A stretch of DNA of 64,000 nucleotides, taken from assembly GCA_902477755.1 (NCBI GenBank), contig CABSIK010000002.1, positions 62,001-126,000 of the forward strand. The letters run 5' to 3'. Positions 41,814-51,434 of the stretch are shown here, piece after piece. Position 1 is the first letter of the stretch. Each line of letters opens with the position of its first letter. Source of the DNA: an uncultured Clostridia bacterium. Lineage in GTDB: Bacteria > Bacillota > Clostridia > Lachnospirales > Anaerotignaceae. A model generated the notes under the pieces. It did no database searches, had not been told where the DNA came from, and saw nothing but the letters and a program-made list of their open reading frames with translations. The translations under genes and the position numbers were made by a program.

Positions 41814-43089
41814 ACAGTATCGTTATGCAGATATTTCCATTGACGATATTTTTCATAGAACAGAAGAAAAAACAGACGTGGAAGATGCCGTAGCGGAAAT
41901 TCTGGCAGATGTACGGAAAAATGGCGATGAAGCCCTGCGGCGTTACAGTGAACGCTTTGATGGTGCAAAGCTGGATGTGCTGGAAGTAACGGCAGAAGAA
42001 CGGGCAGCGGCCATGGCGGCAGTAGACCCGGAACTTATTGCCATTTTGGAAGAAGCGGCGGCCAATATCCGTGCTTTCCATGAAAAACAGAAACGGACTG
42101 ACTTTGTTATCACAGAAAAAGGTGGCGTGGTACTGGGACAGAAAATCATTCCTTTGGACAGAGCCGGTGTCTATGTACCCGGCGGTACAGCATGTTATCC
42201 CTCTACGGTTTTGATGGATACCATTCCGGCGAAAATTGCAGGTGTAGGGGAAATCATCATGACTACGCCAGCCAAAGGCGGCAAAATCAATCCGGTCATT
42301 CTGGCAGCGGCGGAAATTGCTGGCGTAGACCGTATTTTTAAAATTGGCGGTGCTCAGGCCATCGGCGCATTGGCGTATGGTACAGAAAGTGTGCCTCGTG
42401 TGGATAAGATTGTAGGCCCCGGCAATGCTTTTGTGGCAGAAGCCAAAAAACAGGTTTTTGGTCGGGTTTCCATTGATATGATTGCAGGCCCCAGTGAGAT
42501 TTTGATTTTGGGGGATGATACCTGTGATGCGGAAGTGGTGGCGGCAGACATGCTTTCTCAGGCAGAACATGATACAATGGCAAGCGCCGTGCTGGTTACA
42601 GACAGCAAACGACTGGCAGATGCTGTTTCTGCGGAACTGGAACGGCAGATTCCTTTGCTGCCCAGAGCAGAAATTGCCAGAGAATCCATTGATAATTGCA
42701 GCAAAATCATTCTGGCAGAATCCATGACACAGGCGGTGGAAATTTCCAATGAAATTGCCCCTGAACATCTGGAAGTCTGTGTGGATAATCCTTTTGCATA
42801 TTTGGCACAGATTCGCCATGCAGGTTCCATTTTCCTTGGGAAACACGCACCGGAAGCCTTGGGGGATTATTTCGCAGGGCCAAACCATACCCTGCCCACC
42901 AGCGGTACAGCCCGTTTTTCTTCCCCCTTGTCTGTAGATGATTTTATCAAGAAATCTTCTTTTACATACTATACCCAGCAGGCACTGGAGCAGGTTGGCA
43001 AGAAAATTGTACGCTTTGCGGAAGAAGAAGGCTTGCAGGCACATGGTAAATCCGTTTCGGTACGTCTGGAAAAAGGAGGAAAGTTATGA
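41806..43089 (+). CDS. hisD: Histidinol dehydrogenase
   Basis: 427 aa. Family blocks G-G-T-A-C-Y-P-S-T-V-L-M, I-A-G-P-S-E-I, A-D-M-L-S-Q-A-E-H-D (zinc/catalytic region) and F-A-G-P-N-H-T-L-P-T-S-G-T-A-R are present. It oxidises histidinol to histidine, the last two steps. ATG 41806 with GAGGTGA is chosen and overlaps the hisG stop; hisC starts within its stop. Confidence 0.95.
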   Translation: MIKQYRYADISIDDIFHRTEEKTDVEDAVAEILADVRKNGDEALRRYSERFDGAKLDVLEVTAEERAAAMAAVDPELIAILEEAAANIRAFHEKQKRTDFVITEKGGVVLGQKIIPLDRAGVYVPGGTACYPSTVLMDTIPAKIAGVGEIIMTTPAKGGKINPVILAAAEIAGVDRIFKIGGAQAIGALAYGTESVPRVDKIVGPGNAFVAEAKKQVFGRVSIDMIAGPSEILILGDDTCDAEVVAADMLSQAEHDTMASAVLVTDSKRLADAVSAELERQIPLLPRAEIARESIDNCSKIILAESMTQAVEISNEIAPEHLEVCVDNPFAYLAQIRHAGSIFLGKHAPEALGDYFAGPNHTLPTSGTARFSSPLSVDDFIKKSSFTYYTQQALEQVGKKIVRFAEEEGLQAHGKSVSVRLEKGGKL

Positions 43090-44159
43090 GCAGATTTTTA
43101 AGCACCCGTTTTGCGGGTTTGGAAGCATATACTCCGGGAGAACAGCCTCAGGACATGCAGTATGTGAAACTGAACACAAATGAATCTCCTTATCCTCCTT
43201 CACCGGAAGTTTTTGCAAAAATAAACAGGGAAGAAATCGGAAAATTACAACTGTATCCAGACCCGGAAGGAAAAGTCCTGCGGCAGAAGCTGGCTGACCT
43301 TTACGGAGTCACAGCAGAGAATATTTTCCTTTCCAATGGCTCTGATGATATTTTGAATTTCGCTTTTATGGCATTCTGTGATGAAACCCACGGAGCCATG
43401 TTCCCGGAAATCAGTTATGGTTTTTATCCTGTCTATGCTGACCTCTATGGGGTGCAGGCAAAACAGGTGCCTTTACAGGCGGATTTTACCATCTCTGCAG
43501 CAGATTATTGTAAGAATGAGGCAATGGTAGTCATTGCCAATCCAAACGCTCCTACGGGGCTGGAATTGTCTCAGAATGACATTGAAAAAATCATTCAGTC
43601 AAATCCAGACCATGTGGTTGTCATTGATGAGGCATATATTGATTTCGGCGGTACCAGCTGTGTGGATTTGATTCATAAATACGATAACTTGCTGGTGGTG
43701 CAGACCTTTTCCAAGTCCCGTTCCATGGCTGGGGCAAGACTGGGCTTTGCCATTGCGTCCAAAGGTATCATCGAGGACTTGAATAAAATCAAATACTCCA
43801 CAAACCCCTATAACATCAACCGCATCACATTGGCGGCAGGGGAAGCGGCTGTGGACAGCAATGATTATTATATGGAAAACTGCAAGAAAATTGCCGCAAC
43901 CAGAGAAAGAACCACCGCGGAACTGCGAAAACTGGGCTTTACAGTGCTGGATTCTGTAGCAAACTTTATTTTTGCTAAGTCCGACGCCATCAGTGGTGTG
44001 GATTTGTATGGAGGTTTGAAGAAAAAAGGCGTTCTGGTGCGTTATTTCGGCAAAGAAAAAATCAAGGACTTTGTGCGTATCACCATTGGCACCGATGAAC
44101 AGATGGATATTTTGCTGGAAAAAACAAAAGAACTGCTGGAAGAAGGAGGAAAGGCATGA
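43086..44159 (+). CDS. hisC: Histidinol-phosphate aminotransferase
   Basis: 357 aa fold-type I aminotransferase. N-terminal T-N-E-S-P-Y-P-P, cofactor region A-N-P-N-A-P-T-G, and the PLP Lys in T-F-S-K-S-R-S-M-A-G-A-R-L-G are all present. It makes histidinol phosphate from imidazole acetol phosphate. The start overlaps hisD (ATGA) after AAAGGAGGAAAG. Confidence 0.95.
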   Translation: MSRFLSTRFAGLEAYTPGEQPQDMQYVKLNTNESPYPPSPEVFAKINREEIGKLQLYPDPEGKVLRQKLADLYGVTAENIFLSNGSDDILNFAFMAFCDETHGAMFPEISYGFYPVYADLYGVQAKQVPLQADFTISAADYCKNEAMVVIANPNAPTGLELSQNDIEKIIQSNPDHVVVIDEAYIDFGGTSCVDLIHKYDNLLVVQTFSKSRSMAGARLGFAIASKGIIEDLNKIKYSTNPYNINRITLAAGEAAVDSNDYYMENCKKIAATRERTTAELRKLGFTVLDSVANFIFAKSDAISGVDLYGGLKKKGVLVRYFGKEKIKDFVRITIGTDEQMDILLEKTKELLEEGGKA

Positions 44160-44743
44160 GAACAAGTGAAATCAACCGGAAAACAGCGGAAACAGATATT
44201 GCCCTTTCCTTGAATCTGGACGGCACTGGCAAAAGTAACGTAGATACAGGCTGTGGTTTTCTCAATCACATGCTGACCCTCTTTGCAAGACACGGTCGTT
44301 TTGATTTGGACGTGACCTGTCACGGGGATGTGGATGTGGACGACCACCATTCTGTGGAGGATATCGGCATTTGTTTGGGCATGGCATTTGCGGAAGCCTT
44401 GGGCAATGGCGCAGGCATCCGCCGTTATGGGCATATCATCCTGCCCATGGATGAAACATTGATTTTGTGTGCCGTGGACCTTTCCGGTCGTGCCCATCTG
44501 GAATATGGGCTGGAAATCCCCACAGAAAAAGTGGGTACCTTCGATACAGAACTGACAGAGGAATTTCTCATTGCTTTTGTGCGGAAGGCAAACATGACTT
44601 TGCATGTGAAACAGCTTTCCGGCAGAAACAGCCATCACATCATCGAAGGCACATTCAAAGCCCTTGCCAGAACGCTGGCACAGGCAGTTTCCATTGACGA
44701 AAAATATCGGGATGAAATCCCGTCAACAAAAGGGGTGCTGTAA
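44156..44743 (+). CDS. hisB: Imidazoleglycerol-phosphate dehydratase
   Basis: 195 aa monofunctional HisB. Metal-binding motifs F-L-N-H-M-L, D-D-H-H-S-V-E-D and the C-terminal G-R-N-S-H-H-I-I-E-G are intact. It converts IGP to imidazole acetol phosphate. Its start overlaps the hisC stop, and its stop overlaps hisH. Confidence 0.96.
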   Translation: MRTSEINRKTAETDIALSLNLDGTGKSNVDTGCGFLNHMLTLFARHGRFDLDVTCHGDVDVDDHHSVEDIGICLGMAFAEALGNGAGIRRYGHIILPMDETLILCAVDLSGRAHLEYGLEIPTEKVGTFDTELTEEFLIAFVRKANMTLHVKQLSGRNSHHIIEGTFKALARTLAQAVSIDEKYRDEIPSTKGVL

Positions 44744-45360
44744 TGGTAGGAATCATTGATTATGGCGTAGGGAATCTCTTTTCCCTGAAAAGCTCATTGG
44801 CATATATCGGAGAAGAAGCAGTGGTGACAAATGACCCTGCTGTATTGCAGAAATGCGACCACATCATCCTGCCGGGGGTCGGCGCTTTTGGGGATGCGGC
44901 GGAAAAACTGCAGAAAAGCGGCATGGAAGAAGTGGTGCTGAAAGAAGCGGCGGCAGGCAAGCCTTTGCTGGGCATTTGTCTAGGGATGCAGCTGCTTTTT
45001 GAAAAAAGTTACGAATATGGCGAATATGCAGGTCTGGGGCTCATTCCCGGGGTGGTGCGACCCATTGCGCCTATGATTGGCGAAGGGCTGAAAGTGCCTC
45101 ACATCGGCTGGAATGGACTGCATTTCCCCAAAGAGAAAGAAAAATCCTCCATTTTTGCGGATTTGGCAGAAAATGACTGTGTGTACTTCGTACATTCCTT
45201 TGCAGCGGTTGACTGCGCAGATTTCGTGACTGCGACGGCAGAATATGGCGCAGAGCTGACAGCGGCAGTGGCAAGAGGCAATGTATATGGCTGTCAGTTC
45301 CACCCGGAAAAAAGCGGAGAAGTGGGACTGAAAATTTTGAAAGCATTTTGTAACCTGTGA
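44743..45360 (+). CDS. hisH: Imidazole glycerol phosphate synthase glutaminase subunit
   Basis: 205 aa class I glutamine amidotransferase. Nucleophile elbow G-I-C-L-G-M-Q (Cys near 83), the oxyanion segment P-G-V-G-A-F-G, and the C-terminal H-P-E-K-S. It delivers ammonia to HisF. Start overlaps hisB by one base (TAATG). Confidence 0.95.
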   Translation: MVGIIDYGVGNLFSLKSSLAYIGEEAVVTNDPAVLQKCDHIILPGVGAFGDAAEKLQKSGMEEVVLKEAAAGKPLLGICLGMQLLFEKSYEYGEYAGLGLIPGVVRPIAPMIGEGLKVPHIGWNGLHFPKEKEKSSIFADLAENDCVYFVHSFAAVDCADFVTATAEYGAELTAAVARGNVYGCQFHPEKSGEVGLKILKAFCNL

Positions 45361-45374
45361 GAGGAGGAAGGCAC

Positions 45375-46100
45375 ATGTTTATTTTTCCTGCCATTGATCT
45401 GATCGAAGGCTGTGCGGTGCGGCTGGTGCGTGGGGACTATGCCCAGAAAACCGTTTACAGCGATAATCCTGCGGCAGTGGCACAGTCCTTTGCCAAAGCA
45501 GGTGCGGAGTTTTTACATCTGGTGGATCTGGAGGGGGCAAAAGACGGCACAACACCCAATCTGGAAACCATTCGGGATATTGTGGCAAAAAGCGGATTGA
45601 AAACAGAAGTGGGCGGCGGTATCCGCTCCGAAGAAACCATTGAGAAATATCTGGATGCTGGCGTATACCGGGTGATTTTGGGAACAGCAGCCATCACTCA
45701 GCCGGATTTTCTGGAAAATATGGTGGCAAAATACGGCGAGAAAATCGCCGTTGGTGTAGACATCAAAGATGGTATGGTTGCCATCAAAGGCTGGACAGAA
45801 GTTTCTGCCCTGACTTGTGACGCTTTTTGTGAGAAGCTGGAAAAGATGGGCGTAAAAACCATCATTTGCACAGATATTTCTAAGGACGGGCTTCTTTCCG
45901 GTACCAATCTGGAACTGTACCGCCACTTAGGCGAAACATACCACATGGATATTGTGGCATCCGGTGGTGTTTCTTCTTTGGAAGATGTAGCGGCTCTGGA
46001 AAAAATGGGGCTGTATGGTGCTATTTTGGGAAAAGCTTTGTATACAGGCCATATTGATTTGGCGGAAGCCGTAAAACTGGCAAAGGGGGAAGGCAAATGA
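45375..46100 (+). CDS. hisA: ProFAR isomerase
   Basis: 241 aa TIM barrel. P-A-I-D-L-I-E-G near the start (catalytic Asp) and C-T-D-I-S-K-D-G-L-L-S-G-T-N later are typical. It isomerises ProFAR to PRFAR. ATG 45375 has GAGGAGGAAGG just upstream; a GTG at 45357 overlaps hisH. The stop overlaps hisF (ATGA). Confidence 0.95.
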   Translation: MFIFPAIDLIEGCAVRLVRGDYAQKTVYSDNPAAVAQSFAKAGAEFLHLVDLEGAKDGTTPNLETIRDIVAKSGLKTEVGGGIRSEETIEKYLDAGVYRVILGTAAITQPDFLENMVAKYGEKIAVGVDIKDGMVAIKGWTEVSALTCDAFCEKLEKMGVKTIICTDISKDGLLSGTNLELYRHLGETYHMDIVASGGVSSLEDVAALEKMGLYGAILGKALYTGHIDLAEAVKLAKGEGK

Positions 46101-46855
46101 TTACAAAACGCATCATTCCCTGTCTGGATGTAAAGGACGGACGGGTGGTAAAAGGCGTCAATTTTCAAGGACTGAATGACGTTTCTTCTCCCGTTGAACT
46201 GGGGAAATATTACAGCGATAACGGCGCTGATGAACTGGTGTTTTATGACATCACAGCGTCAGCGGAAGGACGTGCCCTCTTTACAGATATTCTGAAAAAG
46301 GTTGCGGAAACCATTTTCATTCCCCTGACTGTTGGCGGCGGCATCAATACCTTAGAAGATTTTGACCGTGTGCTGAAATGCGGCGCCGATAAAGTCAGTG
46401 TCAATTCCGGTGCTATCAAAAATCCTGACCTCATTGCACAGGCAGCGCAGAAATACGGTGACCAGTGCGTTTTCCTTTCTGTGGATGTGAAACGGGTAGA
46501 CGGTAAGTTTACGGTCTTTGCAAAAGGCGGACGGGAAAATACCGGTATGGATGCTATCGAGTGGATCAAAAAATGTGTGGCATTGGGTGCTGGGGAAGTG
46601 GTTGTCAACAGCATTGACACCGACGGCGTGAAAAAAGGCTTTGACTTGGAAATGCTGGAAGCGGTATGTGATGCCGTTTCCGTGCCTGTTATCGCATCCG
46701 GCGGCGCAGGGTCTATGGAGGACTTTGTGACACTGTTCAAAGAACTGCCCAAAGTGGATGCAGGTCTGGCGGCTTCCATTTTCCATTTTGGCGAAGTGAA
46801 TATCAAAGAATTGAAAGAACGTCTGGCGAAAGAAAACATTCCCATGCGGTTATAA
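46097..46855 (+). CDS. hisF: Imidazole glycerol phosphate synthase cyclase subunit
   Basis: 252 aa TIM barrel. K-R-I-I-P-C-L-D-V-K-D-G-R-V-V-K-G at the start (catalytic Asp), F-Y-D-I-T-A-S-A, and N-S-I-D-T-D-G are HisF signatures. It closes the imidazole ring with ammonia from HisH, forming IGP and AICAR. Starts within hisA's stop. Confidence 0.96.
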   Translation: MITKRIIPCLDVKDGRVVKGVNFQGLNDVSSPVELGKYYSDNGADELVFYDITASAEGRALFTDILKKVAETIFIPLTVGGGINTLEDFDRVLKCGADKVSVNSGAIKNPDLIAQAAQKYGDQCVFLSVDVKRVDGKFTVFAKGGRENTGMDAIEWIKKCVALGAGEVVVNSIDTDGVKKGFDLEMLEAVCDAVSVPVIASGGAGSMEDFVTLFKELPKVDAGLAASIFHFGEVNIKELKERLAKENIPMRL

Positions 46856-46870
46856 AAGGAGATTGGACGT

Positions 46871-47521
46871 ATGTTTGATATCAATACATTAAAATTTGAC
46901 GAAAAAGGGCTGATTCCTGCCGTTGTGGTGGATGCCCTCAGCAAAAAAGTCCTGACAGTGGCTTATATGAATCGGGAAAGTCTGGAAATCAGCATGAAAG
47001 AAGGCAAAACCTGTTTCTGGTCTCGCTCCCGTCAGGAATTGTGGCGGAAAGGGGAAACTTCCGGCAATTACCAGCATATTGTCAGCATCACTGCCGATTG
47101 TGACAGAGATGCCCTGACGGTGGAAGTACTGAAGGACGGTCCTGCCTGCCATTTAGGCACAGAATCCTGTTTCAACGAAACAGTATACCAGAGTGAGGAA
47201 AACCATGGTTTTTCCATTGATGGGCTCATGGAACTGCTGGAAGGCAGAAAAGCCGATAAACCCGAAGGTTCCTACACCACATACCTTTTTGAAAAAGGTC
47301 TGGACAAGATTTTGAAAAAAGTAGGGGAAGAATCCACAGAAGTGATTATTGCCGCAAAGGCGGAAGATCAAAAAGAAACCATTTACGAAATTGCAGATCT
47401 GGCGTATCATGTACTTGTATTGATGATAGAAGCAGGGATTTCTCTGGAAGATGTGCGGAAAGAACTGGCTTCCCGTCATATCATCGACCATAAAGTAAAA
47501 CAGGAGAAGATGACAAAATGA
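46871..47521 (+). CDS. hisI: Phosphoribosyl-AMP cyclohydrolase / phosphoribosyl-ATP pyrophosphatase
   Basis: 216 aa bifunctional HisIE. N-terminal HisI part: A-Y-M-N-R-E-S, then F-W-S-R-S-R-Q-E-L-W-R-K-G-E-T-S-G and D-C-D-x-D-A-L. C-terminal HisE part: G-S-Y-T-T-Y-L-F and K-V-G-E-E-S-T-E-V-I-I-A-A-K. It catalyses steps 2 and 3. AAAAGGAG precedes the ATG. The stop overlaps the phosphatase start. Confidence 0.95.
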   Translation: MFDINTLKFDEKGLIPAVVVDALSKKVLTVAYMNRESLEISMKEGKTCFWSRSRQELWRKGETSGNYQHIVSITADCDRDALTVEVLKDGPACHLGTESCFNETVYQSEENHGFSIDGLMELLEGRKADKPEGSYTTYLFEKGLDKILKKVGEESTEVIIAAKAEDQKETIYEIADLAYHVLVLMIEAGISLEDVRKELASRHIIDHKVKQEKMTK

Positions 47522-48336
47522 TACCAAAAGCCAATTATCATACCCATACAAAATATTGTGACGGCAAAAACACTGCAGCGGAAATGGCAAAAGCCGCTTT
47601 TGAAAAGGGATTTACCCATCTGGGATTCTCCGGTCATGGCTATACGGACTTTGACCAAAGCTACTGTATGTCCAAGGAAAATATCCAGAAGTATCTGAGG
47701 GATATTGCGGCAGTCAAAGCGGAATATGCCGGAAAAATGGAAGTTTACGCCGGTGTGGAACAGGATTGTTTTTCTACAGAACCTACGGACATTTATGACT
47801 ATGTCATTGGTTCCACTCATTATGTATACAAAGACGGGCTGTATCATACCGTAGACGAATCCGAAGAAAAAACAAACGCCATTGTTCGGGAGTTTTTCGG
47901 CGGTGATTTCCTGAAATACGCTGCTGCTTACTTTGAAGCAGAAGCACAGGTGGTGGCGAAAACAAAGCCGGACATCATTGGGCATTTCGACTTGATTTCA
48001 AAGTTTAACGAAGGAAATAAATATTTTGATATGGACGAAAAAGCATATCGTTTTCTGGCACTAGAAGCCATGGAGGAATTGGTGCGGACTGGAGTGCCTT
48101 TTGAAATCAACACAGGCGCTATGTATCGTGGACTCAGAACAGAACCATATCCCTCTTATGGACTGCTGAAAGAATTGCAGAAGCGAGGTGGGGAGATTGT
48201 TCTTTCCAGCGACAGCCACGACTGTAATTCCATTGGCTTTGCCTTTGGGGAAGTTGCGCAGGCTTGTCGGGAATTCGGTTTCCGTTATACAAAAATCTGG
48301 ACGCCGGAAGGCATGAAAGAAATTCCTTTAGATTGA
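47518..48336 (+). CDS. hisK: Histidinol-phosphatase, PHP type
   Basis: 272 aa PHP-domain enzyme. Metal ligands are visible as N-Y-H-T-H-T-K-Y-C-D-G (HxH), F-S-G-H-G-Y, and the C-terminal S-S-D-S-H-D-C. In Bacillota this type (HisK/HisJ) removes phosphate from histidinol phosphate and completes the operon. Start overlaps hisIE (ATGA). A terminator follows. Confidence 0.92.
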   Translation: MIPKANYHTHTKYCDGKNTAAEMAKAAFEKGFTHLGFSGHGYTDFDQSYCMSKENIQKYLRDIAAVKAEYAGKMEVYAGVEQDCFSTEPTDIYDYVIGSTHYVYKDGLYHTVDESEEKTNAIVREFFGGDFLKYAAAYFEAEAQVVAKTKPDIIGHFDLISKFNEGNKYFDMDEKAYRFLALEAMEELVRTGVPFEINTGAMYRGLRTEPYPSYGLLKELQKRGGEIVLSSDSHDCNSIGFAFGEVAQACREFGFRYTKIWTPEGMKEIPLD

Positions 48337-48344
48337 CAGAATAG

Positions 48345-48386
48345 AAAAGCACAAAATTTCTTTTGCAAGAGATTTTGTGCTTTTTT
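48345..48386. terminator. Bidirectional terminator after the his operon
   Basis: AAAAGCACAAAAT / ATTTTGTGCTTTT arms with an inner TC..GA pair, then T-run. It faces nrdG on the other strand. Confidence 0.92.
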
Positions 48387-48415
48387 GTTTCTATAATAAA
48401 ATTTGGTGAGTTGAC

Positions 48416-48913
48416 TTAGTTATCCCAAAGGATGATTTCGCCTGTTTCCAGTGATTTTTTTACATCAATGGTGCGCTGGTTTTTGCTGCCTTTGAACCGC
48501 AGTTCCAAAGAACGCTGCTCCATGAGGAAAGGCCCATCTACCAGAACATCGGTGTTTTGAAGAAGTGCCATTCGTTCGGGATTGTTTTCCGTGAGAAGGG
48601 CTTCCCATGTGTAGCCGGTATAAGTCCAGACATTCAGACCCAAGGCATGTGCGCCTTCTGCCAGAGCAGTGCAGGGAGCAGGCTGTTCCAAAGGATCACC
48701 GCCGGAAAGGGTAATGCCGTCCAGCAGTGGATTTTCCGCCGCTACCTTCAAAATATCTTCTGTATCAGACCAGAAACCGCCTTCCGGGTCATGGGTCTGG
48801 GGATTGTGGCAGCCCTTGCAGTTGTGATGGCAGCCTTGTGTAAATACCGTTAAGCGAAAGCCTGCGCCGTCAACGATGGAATCGTTGACAACGCCGCTGA
48901 TTTTGATTCTCAT
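48416..48913 (-). CDS. nrdG: Anaerobic ribonucleotide reductase activating protein (radical SAM)
   Basis: 165 aa. The radical SAM motif C-x3-C-x2-C is F-T-Q-G-C-H-H-N-C-K-G-C-H-N-P. It also has T-L-S-G-G-D-P-L and is of normal NrdG length. It makes the glycyl radical of NrdD. It starts just after the nrdD stop on the minus strand, so they are co-transcribed. Confidence 0.96.
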   Translation of the reverse strand: MRIKISGVVNDSIVDGAGFRLTVFTQGCHHNCKGCHNPQTHDPEGGFWSDTEDILKVAAENPLLDGITLSGGDPLEQPAPCTALAEGAHALGLNVWTYTGYTWEALLTENNPERMALLQNTDVLVDGPFLMEQRSLELRFKGSKNQRTIDVKKSLETGEIILWDN

Positions 48914-48914
48914 A

Positions 48915-51263
48915 TTAATCTTCCTTTGGTGTCAGTTTTACTTCTGTTACAACGGAGTGTTTCACTCTGTCGCGGACTTCCGCGCGTTTTGCGTTATTGA
49001 AACGATCCAGTGTACCTACCAGATAACCGGTGATACGACGGATTCTCTGGAAGCCTACTTCGCCTTCATCTTCTTTTCTGCCGCATTTGGGGCAAGTGTC
49101 GCCGATGATGCCGTTGTAGCCGCAGATGGGGTCGCGGTCAACAGGATGGTTGACGGAACCGTAACCAATGCCCTGGGCTTTCATGTAACGGATGATTTTT
49201 TCAAAAGCATCCAGGTTTGTGGACGGATCACCATCCAGTTCCACATAAGTGATGTGACCTGCGTTTGTCAGTGCGTGATAAGGTGCTTCCAGCTGGATTT
49301 TCTTATAAGCGCTGATAGGGTAGTATACAGGAATGTGGAAACTGTTTGTATAGTATTCCCGATCGGTCACGCCTTCGATGGAACCGAAACGCTTCCGGTC
49401 GATTTCTACAAATCTGCCAGACAGACCTTCCGCAGGTGTTGCCAGCAGGGTAAAGTTCAGTTTTGTTTTCTGTGACAGTGCGTCCAGACGATTGCGCATG
49501 TGGCTGATGATGTCCAGACCAAGGTTCTGTGCCACTTCGCTTTCGCCATGGTGTACACCAATCAAGGCTTTTAGTGCTTCTGCCAGACCGATGAAGCCAA
49601 CAGAAAGGGTGCCGTTTTTCAGCACTTCCCGTACTTCTTCATTGCAGCCCAGTTTATCGCTGTCAATCCAGATGCCTTCGCCCATGAGGAAAGGATAGTT
49701 GTGTACTTTTTTCTTCGCCTGGATTTCAAAGCGTTCCAACAGCTGTTCCACAACCAGATCTGTCTTGTGATCCAGTTCGTTGAAGAACCAATCAATGTTT
49801 TTATTTGCCATGATGGCGATTCTGGGCAGGTTGATGCTGGTGAAGCTCAGGTTGCCTCTGCCCGGTGTGATTTCTTTTTCAGGGTCATGGACATTTGCCA
49901 TAACACGCGTACGGCAGCCCATATATGCGATTTCTGTTTCAGGATGCCCCTCTTTGTAGTATTTCAGATTGAAAGGCGCATCCTGGAAAGAGAAGTTCGG
50001 GAACAGACGTTTTGCGCTGACACGGCATGCCAGTTTGAACAGGTCGTAGTTGGGTTCGCCGGGATTGAAGTTGACACCTTCTTTTACACGGAAAATCTGG
50101 ATAGGGAAGATGGCTGTTTCCCCATTACCAAGGCCTGCTTCTGTTACCAGCAACATGTTTTTCATGACCATTCTGGCTTCTGTGGAAGTGTCCATACCAT
50201 AGTTGATGGAGGAGAATGGTGTCTGTGCGCCGGCACGGCTGTGCATGGTGTTCAGGTTGTGCAGCAGGGCTTCCATTGCCTGATAGGTTTCTTTGTCTGT
50301 TTCTTCTGTGGATTTTTTTACAGTGAAAGCATGTGCTTTCGCATAGATTTCTGTAGGGATACCGATTTCTTCTGCCAGTTTGGCTTCTTCGGCGTCATAT
50401 GTTTCGTTTTTGTCCAGTGTAGGTACCAGACCCATATCTTCCAGCTTCACAAAAGCTTCTTTCATAGCTTTTGCGTGTTCTTCGCTGTCCATGACTTCAA
50501 TGAGGGAAGCCAGATTGGAACGATAGCGTTTTTTGTATGTCTTTGCAACGCCGGGAGCCATGCTGTAATCGAAATTGGGTACAGACTGACCGCCGTGCTG
50601 ATCGTTCTGGTTGGACTGGATGGCGATACATGCCAGAGAAGCATAGCTTGCGATGCTGTTGGGTTCTCTCAGCACCCCATGACCTGTAGAGAAACCGCCT
50701 TCAAAAAGTTTTAAGAGGTCAATCTGACAACATGTTGTGGTCAGTGTATAGAAATCCAAGTCGTGGATGTGAATATCTCCGTTGCGGTGTGCTTCAGAAT
50801 GTTTGGGGTTCAGCACATAAGATTCATAGAAATGCTTTGCACCTTCAGAGCCGTATTTCAGCATGGAACCCATGGCTGTATTGCCGTCGATATTGGCATT
50901 TTCGCGCTTGATATCACTGTCGGTTGCGTCTTTGTAAGTGATGTCCTCGAAAGTTTTCATCAGACGGTCATTCATGTTACGGATACGGGTACGTTCCGCG
51001 CGATACAAGATATAGGCTTTTGCAGTCTGTACAAAACCATGGTCAATGAGCACCCGTTCCACTCTGTCCTGAATCTGTTCAACAGAAGGGGAATGAATAT
51101 TTTCTTTTTCAAAATAATCAGATACTTCCTGTGCCATTTCCAGACAGGTTGCATAACTTTTTTCTCCGCTGGTTGCCTGGAAAGCTTTTTCGATGGCATT
51201 GGCAATTTTGTTGATGTCAAAATAAGCCACGCGTCCATCTCGTTTTGTAATCGTTGTAATCAT
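48915..51263 (-). CDS. nrdD: Anaerobic ribonucleoside-triphosphate reductase (class III)
   Basis: 782 aa from ATG 51263 (GAGGGA upstream); the longer frame to 51524 runs through the promoter. N-terminal ATP-cone (I-T-K-R-D-G-R-V-A-Y-F-D, about 5-90) for allosteric control. The catalytic barrel is followed by a C-terminal zinc site C-P-K-C-G-R-K (with C-G-Y-N-G before it) and the glycyl radical segment R-R-I-T-G-Y-L-V-G-T. It reduces NTPs to dNTPs without oxygen. NrdR-like boxes overlap its promoter. Confidence 0.96.
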   Translation of the reverse strand: MITTITKRDGRVAYFDINKIANAIEKAFQATSGEKSYATCLEMAQEVSDYFEKENIHSPSVEQIQDRVERVLIDHGFVQTAKAYILYRAERTRIRNMNDRLMKTFEDITYKDATDSDIKRENANIDGNTAMGSMLKYGSEGAKHFYESYVLNPKHSEAHRNGDIHIHDLDFYTLTTTCCQIDLLKLFEGGFSTGHGVLREPNSIASYASLACIAIQSNQNDQHGGQSVPNFDYSMAPGVAKTYKKRYRSNLASLIEVMDSEEHAKAMKEAFVKLEDMGLVPTLDKNETYDAEEAKLAEEIGIPTEIYAKAHAFTVKKSTEETDKETYQAMEALLHNLNTMHSRAGAQTPFSSINYGMDTSTEARMVMKNMLLVTEAGLGNGETAIFPIQIFRVKEGVNFNPGEPNYDLFKLACRVSAKRLFPNFSFQDAPFNLKYYKEGHPETEIAYMGCRTRVMANVHDPEKEITPGRGNLSFTSINLPRIAIMANKNIDWFFNELDHKTDLVVEQLLERFEIQAKKKVHNYPFLMGEGIWIDSDKLGCNEEVREVLKNGTLSVGFIGLAEALKALIGVHHGESEVAQNLGLDIISHMRNRLDALSQKTKLNFTLLATPAEGLSGRFVEIDRKRFGSIEGVTDREYYTNSFHIPVYYPISAYKKIQLEAPYHALTNAGHITYVELDGDPSTNLDAFEKIIRYMKAQGIGYGSVNHPVDRDPICGYNGIIGDTCPKCGRKEDEGEVGFQRIRRITGYLVGTLDRFNNAKRAEVRDRVKHSVVTEVKLTPKED

Positions 51264-51365
51264 TTCAATCCCTCTTTCTGCCTCAATCCACCTGATCGGC
51301 TGCAAGTTTTTTTCGTCCGCACAGAGCACCATGACTGAAACCATAGGCTTTTCGAATCTAAAGAA

Positions 51366-51412
51366 ATACAATATATTGATTTTTGTGCGGTGATATCGTA
51401 CATATATTGTAT
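51366..51412 (-). promoter_or_regulatory. Two NrdR-box-like sites upstream of nrdD
   Basis: ATACAATATATTGATT (51366-51381) has the full core CAATATATTG. A second, weaker site lies around 51397-51412 (core ACATATATTG, then TAT). They are 31 bp apart, the spacing known for NrdR box pairs, and the second overlaps the -10. Confidence 0.8.
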
Positions 51413-51434
51413 TACGATTTCCAAAGAGCGTCAA
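51406..51434 (-). promoter_or_regulatory. nrdDG promoter
   Basis: Minus strand TTGACG (plus 51429-51434), 17-bp spacer, TACAAT (plus 51406-51411). The -10 lies within the second NrdR-like box. Confidence 0.82.

Noticed and set aside
41731..43044. Long open frame opposite hisD
   Set aside because: Antisense shadow of hisD with the same odd composition and no start signal.
49701..50714. Long open frame opposite nrdD
   Set aside because: Antisense shadow of nrdD; no recognisable domain or ribosome site.
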